The notes beneath the pieces were generated by a model. It was not told the DNA's origin. It did not search any database and was given only the letters and a program-made list of their open reading frames with translations. Made by a program: the position numbers and the translations under genes. Source: Picochlorum sp. 'celeri' (taxonomy: Eukaryota; Chlorophyta; Trebouxiophyceae). Taken from it: 64,000 bases of DNA. Each line of letters opens with the position of its first letter. Positions within the stretch are counted from its first letter, which is position 1. The stretch covers positions 62,001-126,000 of the forward strand of contig JAACMV010000008.1 in NCBI GenBank assembly GCA_010909725.1. The letters are read 5' to 3'. Of the stretch, positions 1 to 9,463 are shown piece after piece.

Positions 1-150
1 TCCGTATTTTCTCGCCTCCAAACCCTCGTGATTGCAGCCAACCCGGATGTTGAAGGGCACAAGGTTGCAGATGCTGTGGAGGCTCTGTACACAGCACGAC
101 CCAGCATGGTTGTGATCCGCGCAGCTACTGATTCATCTGGTCAAAAGTGA
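1..150 (+). CDS. 3' end of an unidentified protein-coding gene (partial)
   Basis: Frame 1 is open from the window edge to a TGA at 148-150 and encodes 49 residues (starts SVFSRLQTLV, ends AATDSSGQK). The composition looks like a real coding end, and no in-frame ATG serves as a start, so this is probably the last exon of a gene lying to the left. I do not recognise the family. A TGTAA motif lies about 36 bases after the stop at roughly 186-190, and a second one on the other strand serves the convergent PsbP gene. The two genes converge with 112 bases between their stops. Confidence 0.55.
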   Translation, partial: SVFSRLQTLVIAANPDVEGHKVADAVEALYTARPSMVVIRAATDSSGQK

Positions 151-262
151 AACACATGCGAGAACTAACATCATTTTACACCATTGTAAATTGTATTCAT
201 GATTCGAGATTCAGGCAGTGTACCAGACCCATCCCGGGACCAGTCTATGGCTTTCACTGTGC

Positions 263-1302
263 TTAGGCGACGGTGAAAGAGTTGAAGCATCCGAGGGCGT
301 CGTTTTTGGCTCCCTTGAACCAACGCTTGTCTCCAACCTGAACCTTGCACAACCACAAGTCTCCCTTGGACACGGTGGCAGCAATCAACTGGTGGCGACC
401 TCCCTCATCACCATCTGCAGTTCTGCAGAGGACGTAGTATTTGTAGTATTTCTTTCCATTCTTGTCAGTAGCCTCCTCAACATCGAGAACAGAGGCAGCT
501 GCAACGGATCCCCTTCTGAATCCTCCCTCAGAAATTGTGTCTCCAGTGAAGGCAGCACTCTGTCCCAAGAGATATGCATTGTCCTGGAGGAACTTGTCTG
601 GGGAACCCAGATCCTCGATGGAACCCTTTCCGACCTTCTGCTGAAGGACGACGACGTTGTTCACGGCATCACCATTGTCTTCGTATCTGAGGACGGTTCC
701 TGGGAAATCGTTCTCAGTGGATGGGTTCCACTTGGATGGGAGCAACAAGGCGAATCCCTCACCGGCATATGGAATGAAACCAGACTTATTGGTGATCTTG
801 GATGCGAAAACTCTTGCAGCGTCACCATACTCGGCCTTGGATGGGGCTGCTCCAGCAAGAGTGGCAGCGGCAGCCATCATTCCGAGGGTGGCACGACGGT
901 CAACCTGGACAACATATCAACGTGTCAGCATCCAAGAAAAGGTTTTCATCGAATCCTTCCGTCAGTAGAAGCCTTAATGAGGTACTGCTGGGCTTATGGG
1001 CGGCAGGAAGACGCAGTTCACTTCCGACAGAGAAAAGGCGCCTCCTCCAATCTCCGTTGCAATCCACCTTATCCATCACTAGACTTGGAAAGATGTTGCT
1101 GCGTGATCCCCCAGTCTCCCGCAAGGCCCACTGGAAAGTGAGGATTCAAACATAAAAATGAATGTTGCTATGATATGGTACATACCTCATCGGCAGAGGC
1201 ACGGACCATCACTGCCGCTCTGCGGGCTGATGGTGCGTTTCTCGCCTTGGTGGACACAGCCACACCAGATACGCAGGATTTCTGAGTCAAAGCAGTCTGC
1301 AT
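263..1302 (-). CDS. PSBP: PsbP, oxygen-evolving enhancer protein 2 (23 kDa subunit of PSII), chloroplast precursor
   Basis: Two exons on the minus strand, complement(263..904, 1186..1302), give 252 residues, a normal PsbP precursor length. Exon 1 (39 aa) is a chloroplast transit peptide rich in A, S, R and K, ending near VMVRASADE. Exon 2 opens with VDRRATLG and an Ala-rich hydrophobic run ending AAPSKA, which is a twin-arginine thylakoid lumen signal. The mature protein starts about EYGDAARVFA and carries PsbP family blocks such as GFALLLPSKWNPS and a C-terminus near GCFNSFTVA. In the family it binds the lumenal side of photosystem II and helps retain Ca and Cl at the Mn cluster. The intron donor is GTATGT and the acceptor CCAG. 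Absence of an ER signal argues for a primary green plastid. Antisense open frames across this gene are shadows. Confidence 0.93.
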
Positions 1303-1561
1303 CTTAACTATGTGTAAATGTTGATCTTTACCAATTGAATACAATGGTGTTTTAGAGAAAGTTTTATGCCGGATGTCGAGAGATTCTCTCCGTATTAGGG
1401 AATTGAGCCATCTCGATAGGATTTCTCTCGTGGATGGGCGATTACCGGTCGTACGGGTGCTTCGACAGTGTGTGACGAATTCCCCGGTGGCGACGCAGCG
1501 ATTTCACCATATTTGCGGTGGATGGTCTCTTCGACGCATTATAGACCAATAATAAGGTATT

Positions 1562-2678
1562 ATGAGTGAGGAGCATCGGTGCCATGGCACCTGGTGGCTG
1601 GTGTTGTGGGAGACGGTGGTGGTTGCAGTCGAAGTGCTTTTTCAAAAGGTGTGGATGATGGGTCTGCCGTCTCTCGAGCATATTGGACAGGAAGGAAACA
1701 TTGATGAGATATCAGAGGATCGCTATTGTATTGTAACAGGCCCAACGAGTGGCATTGGCAGGGAGACTGCTCAAGAAATGTATCGCAGAGGCTGGCATGT
1801 GGTTCTGGCATGCAGAAATGAGAACAAAGGCAGGCAGTTGGCCGAAGAAATGAGGGCAAGTTTTGGAAATACTCATAGAGGGGAGGTGCAGGTAATGCAG
1901 CTCGATGTTTCATCGTTGCAGTCGGTGAGAGAATTTGCAGGGACATGGGGACGCAAGATCAAGATGCCTGTGCATGTTTTGATCAACAATGCAGGAGTGT
2001 TCGCAATGTCAGCTCCGCGAACAGAGACAAAAGATGGATTAGAATCCCATATGGGCACGAATTTCGTGGGGCATTTCCTGCTGACTGAGTTGATGATGCC
2101 GTGGATGGCAAAGGCTCAGCAACAGTCTGGTGCGCCTGCGAGGATAATCAACGTGTCCTCAAAGTTGCATCGAATGGGTAAAATCCACAGAGATGATCCA
2201 AATTTGAAATTAAAAGGTAGTTATAACTCTCTAGTGGCCTATTCTCAGAGTAAACTGGCGCAAGTCATGTTCTCAAAGGAGTGCAACAGGAAGCATGCAG
2301 GGATCGTGCATTGTGTGAGTGTTCATCCAGGGGAGGTGCTCACCGATGTCGTTCGCAGCTTGCCGCTTTTTATGCAACATTTATATAGAATGATTATGCG
2401 TTTATTTTTACTAACACCAGCCCAAGGTAGGTGATCAGGTTCAGTATACTACATATGTTCAGGATTCATTCATTGATTTGTTTCATCACGCAGGTGCAAG
2501 ATCGACTGTGTACTGCGCTACCAGCTCAAATTTTGATACAAAAGAGTACGCTCACGTATGCTATATCGACTCCAATTGTGAACCAGGGACCCCACACCCA
2601 TCCATCCATGATGATGCTCTCGTCTCCTGGCTTTGGCAATGGTCTGTCGACATCACACAGGACAATCGGCAAAAATAG
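1562..2678 (+). CDS. Short-chain dehydrogenase/reductase, retinol dehydrogenase-like
   Basis: Two exons, 1562..2426 and 2494..2678, give 349 residues. The Rossmann nucleotide-binding motif is TGPTSGIG near residue 60, followed by ACRN, the family NNAG block, and the catalytic YxxxK as AYSQSK. The exon junction restores GARSTVYCATS, a typical block near the C-terminus of RDH/WWOX-type SDRs, which supports the splice (donor GTAGGT, acceptor GCAG). The 30-40 residue N-terminal extension is hydrophobic (WWLVLWETVVVAVEVLF) and could be a membrane anchor. The family uses NAD(P)H on retinoid, lipid or chlorophyll-like substrates, and the substrate here cannot be read from sequence. Its intron lies near the 3' end, unlike most genes in this window. 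Confidence 0.85.
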
Positions 2679-2966
2679 CGCCATCATTCTTCATGATTCG
2701 TTCATCGCATATTTATTCTTTATTCCTAGAATACTCAGTTCATGAAGCACTGATCAGAAATTCATCGTTACAAAGGAAAACTGCATGCTCCGCCATCCAA
2801 AGTCAAGCTTGGTAGGATGCTCCAGCAGCAACAGCTCAAGATCAAACACTATTACAGCAAACAATCAATAGCAACATGTGGCCCCGGTCAAGCCCAATAT
2901 CTCGGGCCATTGTCAAGTGTCAGTCCACCCCCCTCTGAGGAAACGATGTATCAGGCTGCTCGCAGC

Positions 2967-3943
2967 CTAATCCTCCCGTCCCTCGTACCTGTCATCAGCC
3001 CGAGGACTATAGTCTCGGGGTAGACTTCTGCTCACACTCCTTGATCTTCCTCTTGGAGATCGCGACCTCCTTGGTGATCGTGACCTCCTTGGTGAAGGTG
3101 ATCTCCTTGGTGAGACGGATCTCGAGTCAGGTCTTCCCCGCGGCGAAGGCGACCTCGAGTCCCCACGCCTTCCTCTTGGCGAGTATGAACGTGGTCTTCT
3201 CCTTGGGGGAGAGCGTGATCTAAAGCGTCCCCTGGGAGGTGGACCTCTGCCCCGCTGTGGTGGGCCAAGCTTATCCTCCATCACCTTGATAACTCCAGAC
3301 CCAAACGGATTTCTAAATTCAGATCCATCCAGGTCCCGGATCGCCCTGTCCATATCTCCACCAGTCTCAAACTCAACAATGCCAAGCGGTCCGTCTCTGG
3401 ACCTCTTCACATCAGTGTACACAGGTGGTGCTGCCTTTCTAAAGTAATCCTTCAGGTCTTGCCAAGACACATTCGCAGGAAGACCACGAACAACCACTCT
3501 AAATCCTGTCGTAGGAGGTGGAGCTCTCCTGTCCTGGAACCTATCCCGTTCCCTCCTGTCGCGACCACGGGCAATTTCGACCCTCATGCGTGCACCCAAA
3601 AGCTCGCGTCCATCCCTGCCCCGAACGGCATCCTCAGCATCCCTGAAAAATGGAATAAATTAATTTAGGATCATTTCAGTACCTTTTCATCCAATCAATA
3701 GCGTGCTGGGGGTCATCTCTGTGCGGCTGCTCATCAGCACCAATCATCAGGGCTGGTAAGCACGTACCTCCAATCGTCGTACTCAATAAAGGCAAAGTTC
3801 GGTGGTCTAGCAGGAATTTTGATCTCAATATGGACAATCTTCCCATACTTCTCGAACAGGTCCCCCAAATCTCGCTCTCTTACGTCTTCTGGCAAATTAC
3901 CCACGTAAACAAGGCGACCCTCATCAGCTGCAATCCTACTCAT
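2967..3943 (-). CDS. SR splicing factor, SRSF1 (SF2/ASF)-type
   Basis: Two exons, complement(2967..3642, 3768..3943), give 283 residues. RRM1 occupies about residues 10-85 (RNP2 LVYVGNLP, RNP1-like NFAFIEY) and is completed across the junction as DDWRDAEDAVRGRDG. RRM2 is a pseudo-RRM carrying SWQDLKD, the heptapeptide that marks the SRSF1 group. The C-terminus is an RS domain with many RS, SP and PRR repeats ending DDRYEGRED. SR proteins bind exonic enhancers and recruit U1/U2AF, and shuttle under RS phosphorylation. Plant SR30/SR34 are the closest named relatives. The start codon is only about 70 bases from the outer edge of the MULE, so the promoter or 5' UTR has been split or replaced by the transposon terminus. 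Confidence 0.92.
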
Positions 3944-4025
3944 CTTTACAATGTTTTTGATGAGATTAAAATACTGTTACGGGCGTAGGTATCAGAAAAC
4001 ACAAAGCGTAGATGACAGACCATCC

Positions 4026-4171
4026 GGCCCTCCCAGATAGATCTCGCAGGGCCGGATTTGGACCCTCCAAAATCGGCCATTCTGAGCCCCCCAAATGAGG
4101 CCCTCCCAGCTGCAGCCGGGAATGCCTCATTTCCGCCAAAGCCAAAATCGGCCCAAATGAGGGCCTCCCGG
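4026..4171 (+). repeat. MULE left terminal inverted repeat
   Basis: This 146-base segment, starting GGCCCTCCCAGATAG and ending GGGCCTCCCGG, is the reverse complement of 8939-9084 with no difference seen by eye. It contains repeated submotifs: CCAAAATCGGCC at about 4067 and 4143, CCAAATGAGG-type blocks at about 4091 and 4153, and CCTCCC three times. Confidence 0.93.
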
Positions 4172-4528
4172 CTAGTAACCGTCAACAATCCCTCGACGCT
4201 ACTTGGCCAACAAAACCTACTGTCCTTGACGTAGTATCAATTGTAACAAACAATGGATCATCAAGTAATGTTTAATATCCACCCGTGGGCTGAGTAGCCC
4301 GGCGCATCGCGTCGACAGCGCGATGGTGTTGTGGATCGCGAAACAGGGTTCCCACCCATTCTCTGCAAGATTATCGGGAACGGTGCGTGATTTTGTTACA
4401 TAGTAGTGATTCATTATATTTTTAGAGCCCCTGATGCGAACGAACGAGTCGAATTTCTTGGACCAAGCCAGCGAGCCTGAGGACCAGCAGGTCCTGAATA
4501 CCAACAGGCATGTTTTACACGTTTCACA

Positions 4529-7500
4529 TCATTGACGAGTGGTGTTGTCACGCAGATTTTCCCTGATACTACGGAGGGTAGCCTCAACATGTGTTCCCCG
4601 AGGTTGAGTTCCTGGATTGGGAGGAATCTGGCCAGCAGGTGGTGGGCATGGAGTGGCATCGATGTCCACCGACTCTTCCTCTTCGGTGTTTCTTGTAAAC
4701 TGAGCTAGATATTCAAGACCATCAGAGAAGAGTGCGTTCTCCGAGTTGGGAGCAGAGGAGCTCTGGCGAGAGAACCTGACCTGAGTCACAAACCGATTTT
4801 CCCGGCAATCAAACGCCCGCGATCCTGAGACGTGGCTGGAATTATTGTTTGAGCTCGCAGCGTGCCTCTCCTTGAAGACTTTTATTTGATTCACGGCAGG
4901 TAACATGAAGTCGTTCAACCATTGCATTTGCACGTGATCATCCATGGCATCAAAATCTCTTTTCATGCTTTTGATGGCGTCAGAAAGGAGGCCACTGGCG
5001 TGTCTCCTTTGACTAGTGCGCGATGCGTCGTCCCTTCTAGGCAAGGCAATCTCGTCTTGTGTGTGAGGTGCCAATTCCAACTGCGCCTGCAGGGCCGTGA
5101 TCCATTCCTCATTGACCTCGTTATTTTTCTTGATGGAGAGGGAGCCTTGCATCTGGTTCAGGATTTCCCTCAAATCATCTTCGCTTGAACATCCAAGCCC
5201 TATGAGATGTGGACATATAGACAGCAGGTTGTAGCAATGGCATGTGCAAATATTGTCACTGGCATTGACAAAATATGGGAGGCGTCTCTTGTTTGAATCT
5301 TTTGCTGGAAATTCTCCAGTGACATAAAAGCTGATTGGCCAGCACTCGTAGACATCCACGGGCTCGTCGCTCGTTCTATCTTCTCTCATTTTCTGGACTG
5401 GCGCAGGATTCTCGTGCTGAAGTCCTCTTCGGACAATGTCTGCAGCACCCATGATGTGATCCAGGTTCAGATGGCATTCTCCATTGTCTCCATGCATCAG
5501 TGCCTGGATGTGCGTGCAAATATCGTCGTCATTCGCGTCGCATGTGCAGCTTAAGTCTCCCAGGCAAGAGTAATGCACCAAGCCATCTTTGCACAGCATT
5601 CTCAGAACTCGGTCATCGCCAAAGGAAGTAGAGACAAGTGAACCTGGCCTTTCTGGGAGGACAACTGGACGAATGTGTGTTCGAAAGTAAGCAACAGCCT
5701 CATCGTATTGTCTCTGTAGCACTTCTCTTTGGGAAACATCCCGATTTGCGAGCTTCGATTTCAGAACTTCGATGTGGTAGTCAGTGGCTTTGTTTATCAG
5801 CGTTTGAATCAGCAGGTCCCTTCTCTTGGCCCTCATTCCACGTAAATAGTCGCGCTTCACGCTCCTGAAAAACCTCTCGAGAAGGTTGTTTGTATCAGAT
5901 TTCATGTCGCGAAGATCTCGCCTGCCATGTCTGCTCCAGGTATCGTCAATGGGTGACCATTCCTGATTGTAGTAAGCAAGGAGTTTGCCACTGCTATCAA
6001 TGCGCTGGAGAAACTCCCTGAATGAGGCCTCTTCGCGGTCAAATGCCTGATCGAGTGTCATCAGACTTAGCTTTCGAACATACTTGAGCACTGCGTTGCG
6101 ACAACTGTCTTCTCTCACAGGGCTGTCAGCACTCCTGAGGTGTCGGCCCCAGGCTTGCATGACATGGAAGATGCAGAGAACATATCGATATTTCAGGGAT
6201 TTCAATGCTGCAATGCACGCCGTAGACTTGTCCAACATAAATGTGATAGTTTCTGGGTCAAGATCACACGCCTCAATGACAGCCTTCAAGAATTCCCTCC
6301 ACTTGGCAGCCGTTTCTCCTCCAGAGCACACACAATAGGCCACTGGGAATCCATTGCCATATGGATCTCTCACCATCATGGTCAGCGTGATGTCTCCTTT
6401 TTTGTTCAGAGAGTGGCATGCGTCAATAAAAATCATTTTGCTGCATACCCGAAGCACCTCTCGTTGTTCTTTAGTCATGAAGGCCATCTGCCAGTTCCCA
6501 GGTTCATCCACTAGGTACAGGAACGTGTCTGCATTGTTGTCCATCAGTTTCCTGCAGGACTCTCGGTCATTTCGAAGCAATGCTGCATTTTCGCTGCTCA
6601 GAAATTGTCTTCTTGCCTTCTTACAAGCTGACAAAGTAAGCCAACTCATCTCCTCATCGTTCAAAGAGAAGTGCGCCCTGCCCCATCTGCTAAGATGCAT
6701 GAATGCCTGCTTTGGTGAGTGATCTCTCTCTTTAAACAAGGTTTCCAATGCTGTATGGAGATTATCGGGAACAGCTTCTCCAAGACTGAAAACTCTGGGA
6801 TCGTGATTTGTGTGGCCACATGATTTCACAGCATAGATGCGCCCAGGATCGCTTTGGTAATACGTAATACGGACTTTGTAGCCGCAATCGACTTTTTTTG
6901 AAATCCTCTTTGTGGTCAGGACCCTGCGTTGCTTGCCCCGATGGCATTCCAAATTCAAAATAATGCAAGGTTTTTGCAACTTCTGATAGTGCAACCTTTC
7001 CTCCAGCAGGTCTGTCTTGAACTGGTCCAATGAAGTCCCAGTGGTGCTTGCCACAATGCCTTTCTGCTCCTTGTAAAATTGTTTGCTAAGGCCGACATGT
7101 ATTTGATCAGGCCTCCTCAGATGCTCTTTGCGGTGATTGAGGGGGCAGCATTCCGCAATCTCAAATAATGCCTTTATTTCTGCGAGTCGAGTTGCCAGAT
7201 CCTTTTGCAGCTGATCCTCTGGCACATCATGTGCAAAGTCGAATATGTACAAATCGTCTTGACTCTGTTCAGGGATGCACTCATGTTGCATCATGTACTT
7301 TTCCTCGTCGAGAACGAGGAATTTTTCGACTTTCAACCAGCCAGTTTGGAGAGTTTTTCCTGTAAAGTGAGCATGGCGTCCCTCATTCTCGAGGAGCACC
7401 TTGACCTTGACAACTTTTCCCTCTTTCTGCTGCACTGCTACCACCTTGCCCCACACGCCATTTTGTATCCCTGCTTTATTCTGTTTTTCGTCTTTATTGA

Positions 7501-8827
7501 AACCTATTGTGAGGACTTCTTGATCCACCTCAGAAGGATACACTGCCCTCGAATACTGTGGTAGGTACGATGCATTATTCAGTTCTGCATCTGTGTAATA
7601 TACATTCTTCCTTTTGTATACACCATTCTCTTTCCACCTCACGGCATATTGTTTCACAATATAACTGTGAGAGGGCAGGTCTGTTATATTTCCCCCTTTA
7701 TCGACAAAAGTACTATTAGCAGGCAATGGCTCAAGCTGCCCTGATGGGTCCACCAAATTCTCAAAATCAAGTGCTCTGTCGTAGGCGTCTCTGACCTTAC
7801 ACCCATCTTCCAAGGGATACCGAACCACCAACTTTCCATTTTCTTTTTGTATCCCAACGCCATAGCGAACATGCTCAATCCTCCCCCACTCACAATTTTT
7901 CAGATACACAAGACTCACTCCTGGACCATATCCTGAAATATTCTGGTATGGATCTCGCAGCTTCGTTGCATTTGGGCAGCCCGGAGAGCACAGGTTGCAC
8001 AATTGATGTTCACCACAAGCCTCAATATCCAAACCATGCTCTCGCGCTCCCAAATATGGCTTGGAGACTTTGTCCAGTACTTCACCCAAGTAGTGGTCCG
8101 ACAGAACCTCTAGGTATTCATGCATTTCTCTCTCCGAGTCACCTAGGGTCACTTTGAAAACCACGGCATTCTCGAGCTTGTCCTTGGATATAAACATGAC
8201 CAACCCCCAGGGCGGAGCGCCCGAGTCTACCTGCAAGAGTTCCGAGACCTGCATAAGATGCAGTCTCAACATCATGAGATCCTTGCAGTGCTTTGGAAGC
8301 GCCTCTGGCCCTACTCCGTCGCTCAGCTCGTAAATATCCATTGGGATGACTCGGTCCTCATTTGATATACCAGCCTTTGGAAGAATTATTGCTGATGGGC
8401 GCGCAACAATGTATGGATACCTCTCATGTGGTACAAATCCATGAGAGCACAAGACATACTCTGGCAGTTCACTCTGTGAGACAAAATCGTTCCCATTGGG
8501 CACAGCGATCCCCGCCTTGTCCTTCAAGAACCACCTCAGATAAACGTCCAAATTGTCGTTTGTGAATGCTGAAATCGGCTTGTGGTGCTTGTGCGCCTGC
8601 CGCAACCGTCTGTAATATGGCTTCATAGAAATGGTGAAAATATCTGCCACTTCCAATCTGCAACTCATGAGCTCAGAGTGCAGATCTGTTTCAAGAACTT
8701 CAAATATAGCGTTGTTAGAGTCACGAACATTCCACGGAACGATACAAAGATCCCTGAGTTGCCTATCTTGGGTCTCTGACCATGAACAAGGGCGCTCGAT
8801 CCCCGTCTCTTCTAAATGTTCGGTCAT
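4529..8827 (-). CDS. MULE transposase with two SWIM zinc fingers
   Basis: Single exon, 1432 residues, start MTEHLEETGI. Residues 1-600 have no domain I recognise, apart from a Cys cluster at about 271-284 (CGEHQLCNLCSPGC). A zinc-cluster DNA-binding region of the WRKY/GCM1 or FLYWCH kind fits C628, C648, H672 and H675. The MULE DDE domain follows: D802 in MIFIDACH, D866 in FMLDKSTA, the CxxH signature C885/H888 in LCIFHVMQ, and the likely catalytic E984 in NNLLERFF. Two SWIM fingers (CxCx7-8CxH) follow at C1094-H1106 and C1194-H1207, where one is usual. The C-terminal 200 residues are polar and low in motifs. It should cut at the TIRs and reinsert the element. The long N-terminus and doubled SWIM make it atypical. 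There are no frameshifts or stops, so it is likely functional. Confidence 0.92.
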   Translation of the reverse strand: MTEHLEETGIERPCSWSETQDRQLRDLCIVPWNVRDSNNAIFEVLETDLHSELMSCRLEVADIFTISMKPYYRRLRQAHKHHKPISAFTNDNLDVYLRWFLKDKAGIAVPNGNDFVSQSELPEYVLCSHGFVPHERYPYIVARPSAIILPKAGISNEDRVIPMDIYELSDGVGPEALPKHCKDLMMLRLHLMQVSELLQVDSGAPPWGLVMFISKDKLENAVVFKVTLGDSEREMHEYLEVLSDHYLGEVLDKVSKPYLGAREHGLDIEACGEHQLCNLCSPGCPNATKLRDPYQNISGYGPGVSLVYLKNCEWGRIEHVRYGVGIQKENGKLVVRYPLEDGCKVRDAYDRALDFENLVDPSGQLEPLPANSTFVDKGGNITDLPSHSYIVKQYAVRWKENGVYKRKNVYYTDAELNNASYLPQYSRAVYPSEVDQEVLTIGFNKDEKQNKAGIQNGVWGKVVAVQQKEGKVVKVKVLLENEGRHAHFTGKTLQTGWLKVEKFLVLDEEKYMMQHECIPEQSQDDLYIFDFAHDVPEDQLQKDLATRLAEIKALFEIAECCPLNHRKEHLRRPDQIHVGLSKQFYKEQKGIVASTTGTSLDQFKTDLLEERLHYQKLQKPCIILNLECHRGKQRRVLTTKRISKKVDCGYKVRITYYQSDPGRIYAVKSCGHTNHDPRVFSLGEAVPDNLHTALETLFKERDHSPKQAFMHLSRWGRAHFSLNDEEMSWLTLSACKKARRQFLSSENAALLRNDRESCRKLMDNNADTFLYLVDEPGNWQMAFMTKEQREVLRVCSKMIFIDACHSLNKKGDITLTMMVRDPYGNGFPVAYCVCSGGETAAKWREFLKAVIEACDLDPETITFMLDKSTACIAALKSLKYRYVLCIFHVMQAWGRHLRSADSPVREDSCRNAVLKYVRKLSLMTLDQAFDREEASFREFLQRIDSSGKLLAYYNQEWSPIDDTWSRHGRRDLRDMKSDTNNLLERFFRSVKRDYLRGMRAKRRDLLIQTLINKATDYHIEVLKSKLANRDVSQREVLQRQYDEAVAYFRTHIRPVVLPERPGSLVSTSFGDDRVLRMLCKDGLVHYSCLGDLSCTCDANDDDICTHIQALMHGDNGECHLNLDHIMGAADIVRRGLQHENPAPVQKMREDRTSDEPVDVYECWPISFYVTGEFPAKDSNKRRLPYFVNASDNICTCHCYNLLSICPHLIGLGCSSEDDLREILNQMQGSLSIKKNNEVNEEWITALQAQLELAPHTQDEIALPRRDDASRTSQRRHASGLLSDAIKSMKRDFDAMDDHVQMQWLNDFMLPAVNQIKVFKERHAASSNNNSSHVSGSRAFDCRENRFVTQVRFSRQSSSAPNSENALFSDGLEYLAQFTRNTEEEESVDIDATPCPPPAGQIPPNPGTQPRGTHVEATLRSIRENLRDNTTRQ

Positions 8828-8938
8828 GGCGAATCTTAAAAACGATTATATGATAGTAATCACCGATAATATCTATCTGTCGCAATGCTTCGCAGCGTAC
8901 GGAGATTTTACCCGCGATTCGAAATTTGAACTCCCTAT

Positions 8939-9084
8939 CCGGGAGGCCCTCATTTGGGCCGATTTTGGCTTTGGCGGAAATGAGGCATTCCCGGCTGCAG
9001 CTGGGAGGGCCTCATTTGGGGGGCTCAGAATGGCCGATTTTGGAGGGTCCAAATCCGGCCCTGCGAGATCTATCTGGGAGGGCC
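8939..9084 (-). repeat. MULE right terminal inverted repeat
   Basis: Reverse complement of the left TIR over all 146 bases as read by eye. The inner edge lies 112 bases upstream of the transposase start codon, so the TIR probably also carries the transposase promoter. Confidence 0.93.
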
Positions 9085-9096
9085 GTATCGTATGTC

Positions 9097-9463
9097 CCAT
9101 TGCTATACCAGTCTCATGATGCATGCATGCATCTGCTAGTCCTAAAATCATATATATTGAATTGGGATTGTTGATGGGGTCGTAGAACGCCATACGCGTG
9201 TTGTGGAGCGACCAGCATTTCACATGGTAAAGCAGCAGAACAGCAAGGCTCTTTCGTTTCAGTCCATGCCTGGTCTTGATTCTCGATATACACGATTGAC
9301 TTTTGTACCTGCTAGATATGCCACTGAGAGACCAACGAATCATTTAGAATCGAATATTGTGCTGCTAGATAGCGAGACGGTACGAACCGGTAACAATGCC
9401 GTGCCATGCGGCTTTTCAGACTGAGTATTGTTTTGTATGTCTGTGTAGCCTGGAGACTCCAAG
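9097..9463. other. Intergenic: MULE flank and upstream region of the USP gene
   Basis: No supported gene. It contains a 14-base ATGCAT palindromic run at about 9119-9132 and the presumed promoter and 5' UTR of the ubiquitin protease gene. No clear TATA box seen. Confidence 0.5.

Larger units (their letters stand above)
4014..9096. mobile_element. Autonomous Mutator-like DNA transposon (MULE), about 5.1 kb
   Basis: The element is bounded by long terminal inverted repeats: a perfect 146-bp core (4026-4171 and 8939-9084) plus about 12 outer bases matching at 9 positions, ending in GACA on the left and TGTC on the right. It encodes one 1432-residue transposase on the minus strand with no internal stop. 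Intact coding and identical TIRs suggest a recent insertion (inference). I could not find a convincing 8-11 bp target-site duplication: the bases outside the GACA/TGTC ends (agcgtagat and ccattgcta) do not match, nor do those outside the core TIR. Either the true ends differ slightly or the flanks have been rearranged. The element lies between divergent SRSF1 and USP genes. Confidence 0.9.

Noticed and set aside
218..1141. 307-codon plus-strand frame across PsbP
   Set aside because: Antisense shadow of the PsbP exon and intron. The minus strand encodes a clear PsbP with lumen signal.
3683..3752. Possible poison cassette exon in the SRSF1-type intron, with a stop codon and a donor-like AAAAG/GTACTG
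   Set aside because: The flanking intron would be only 15 to 35 bases long, too short to splice. Simple use of the outer sites gives the perfect RRM1 sequence.
4005..9105. Nine-base target-site duplication of the MULE
   Set aside because: Flanks at each plausible end were compared and do not match, so I report none.
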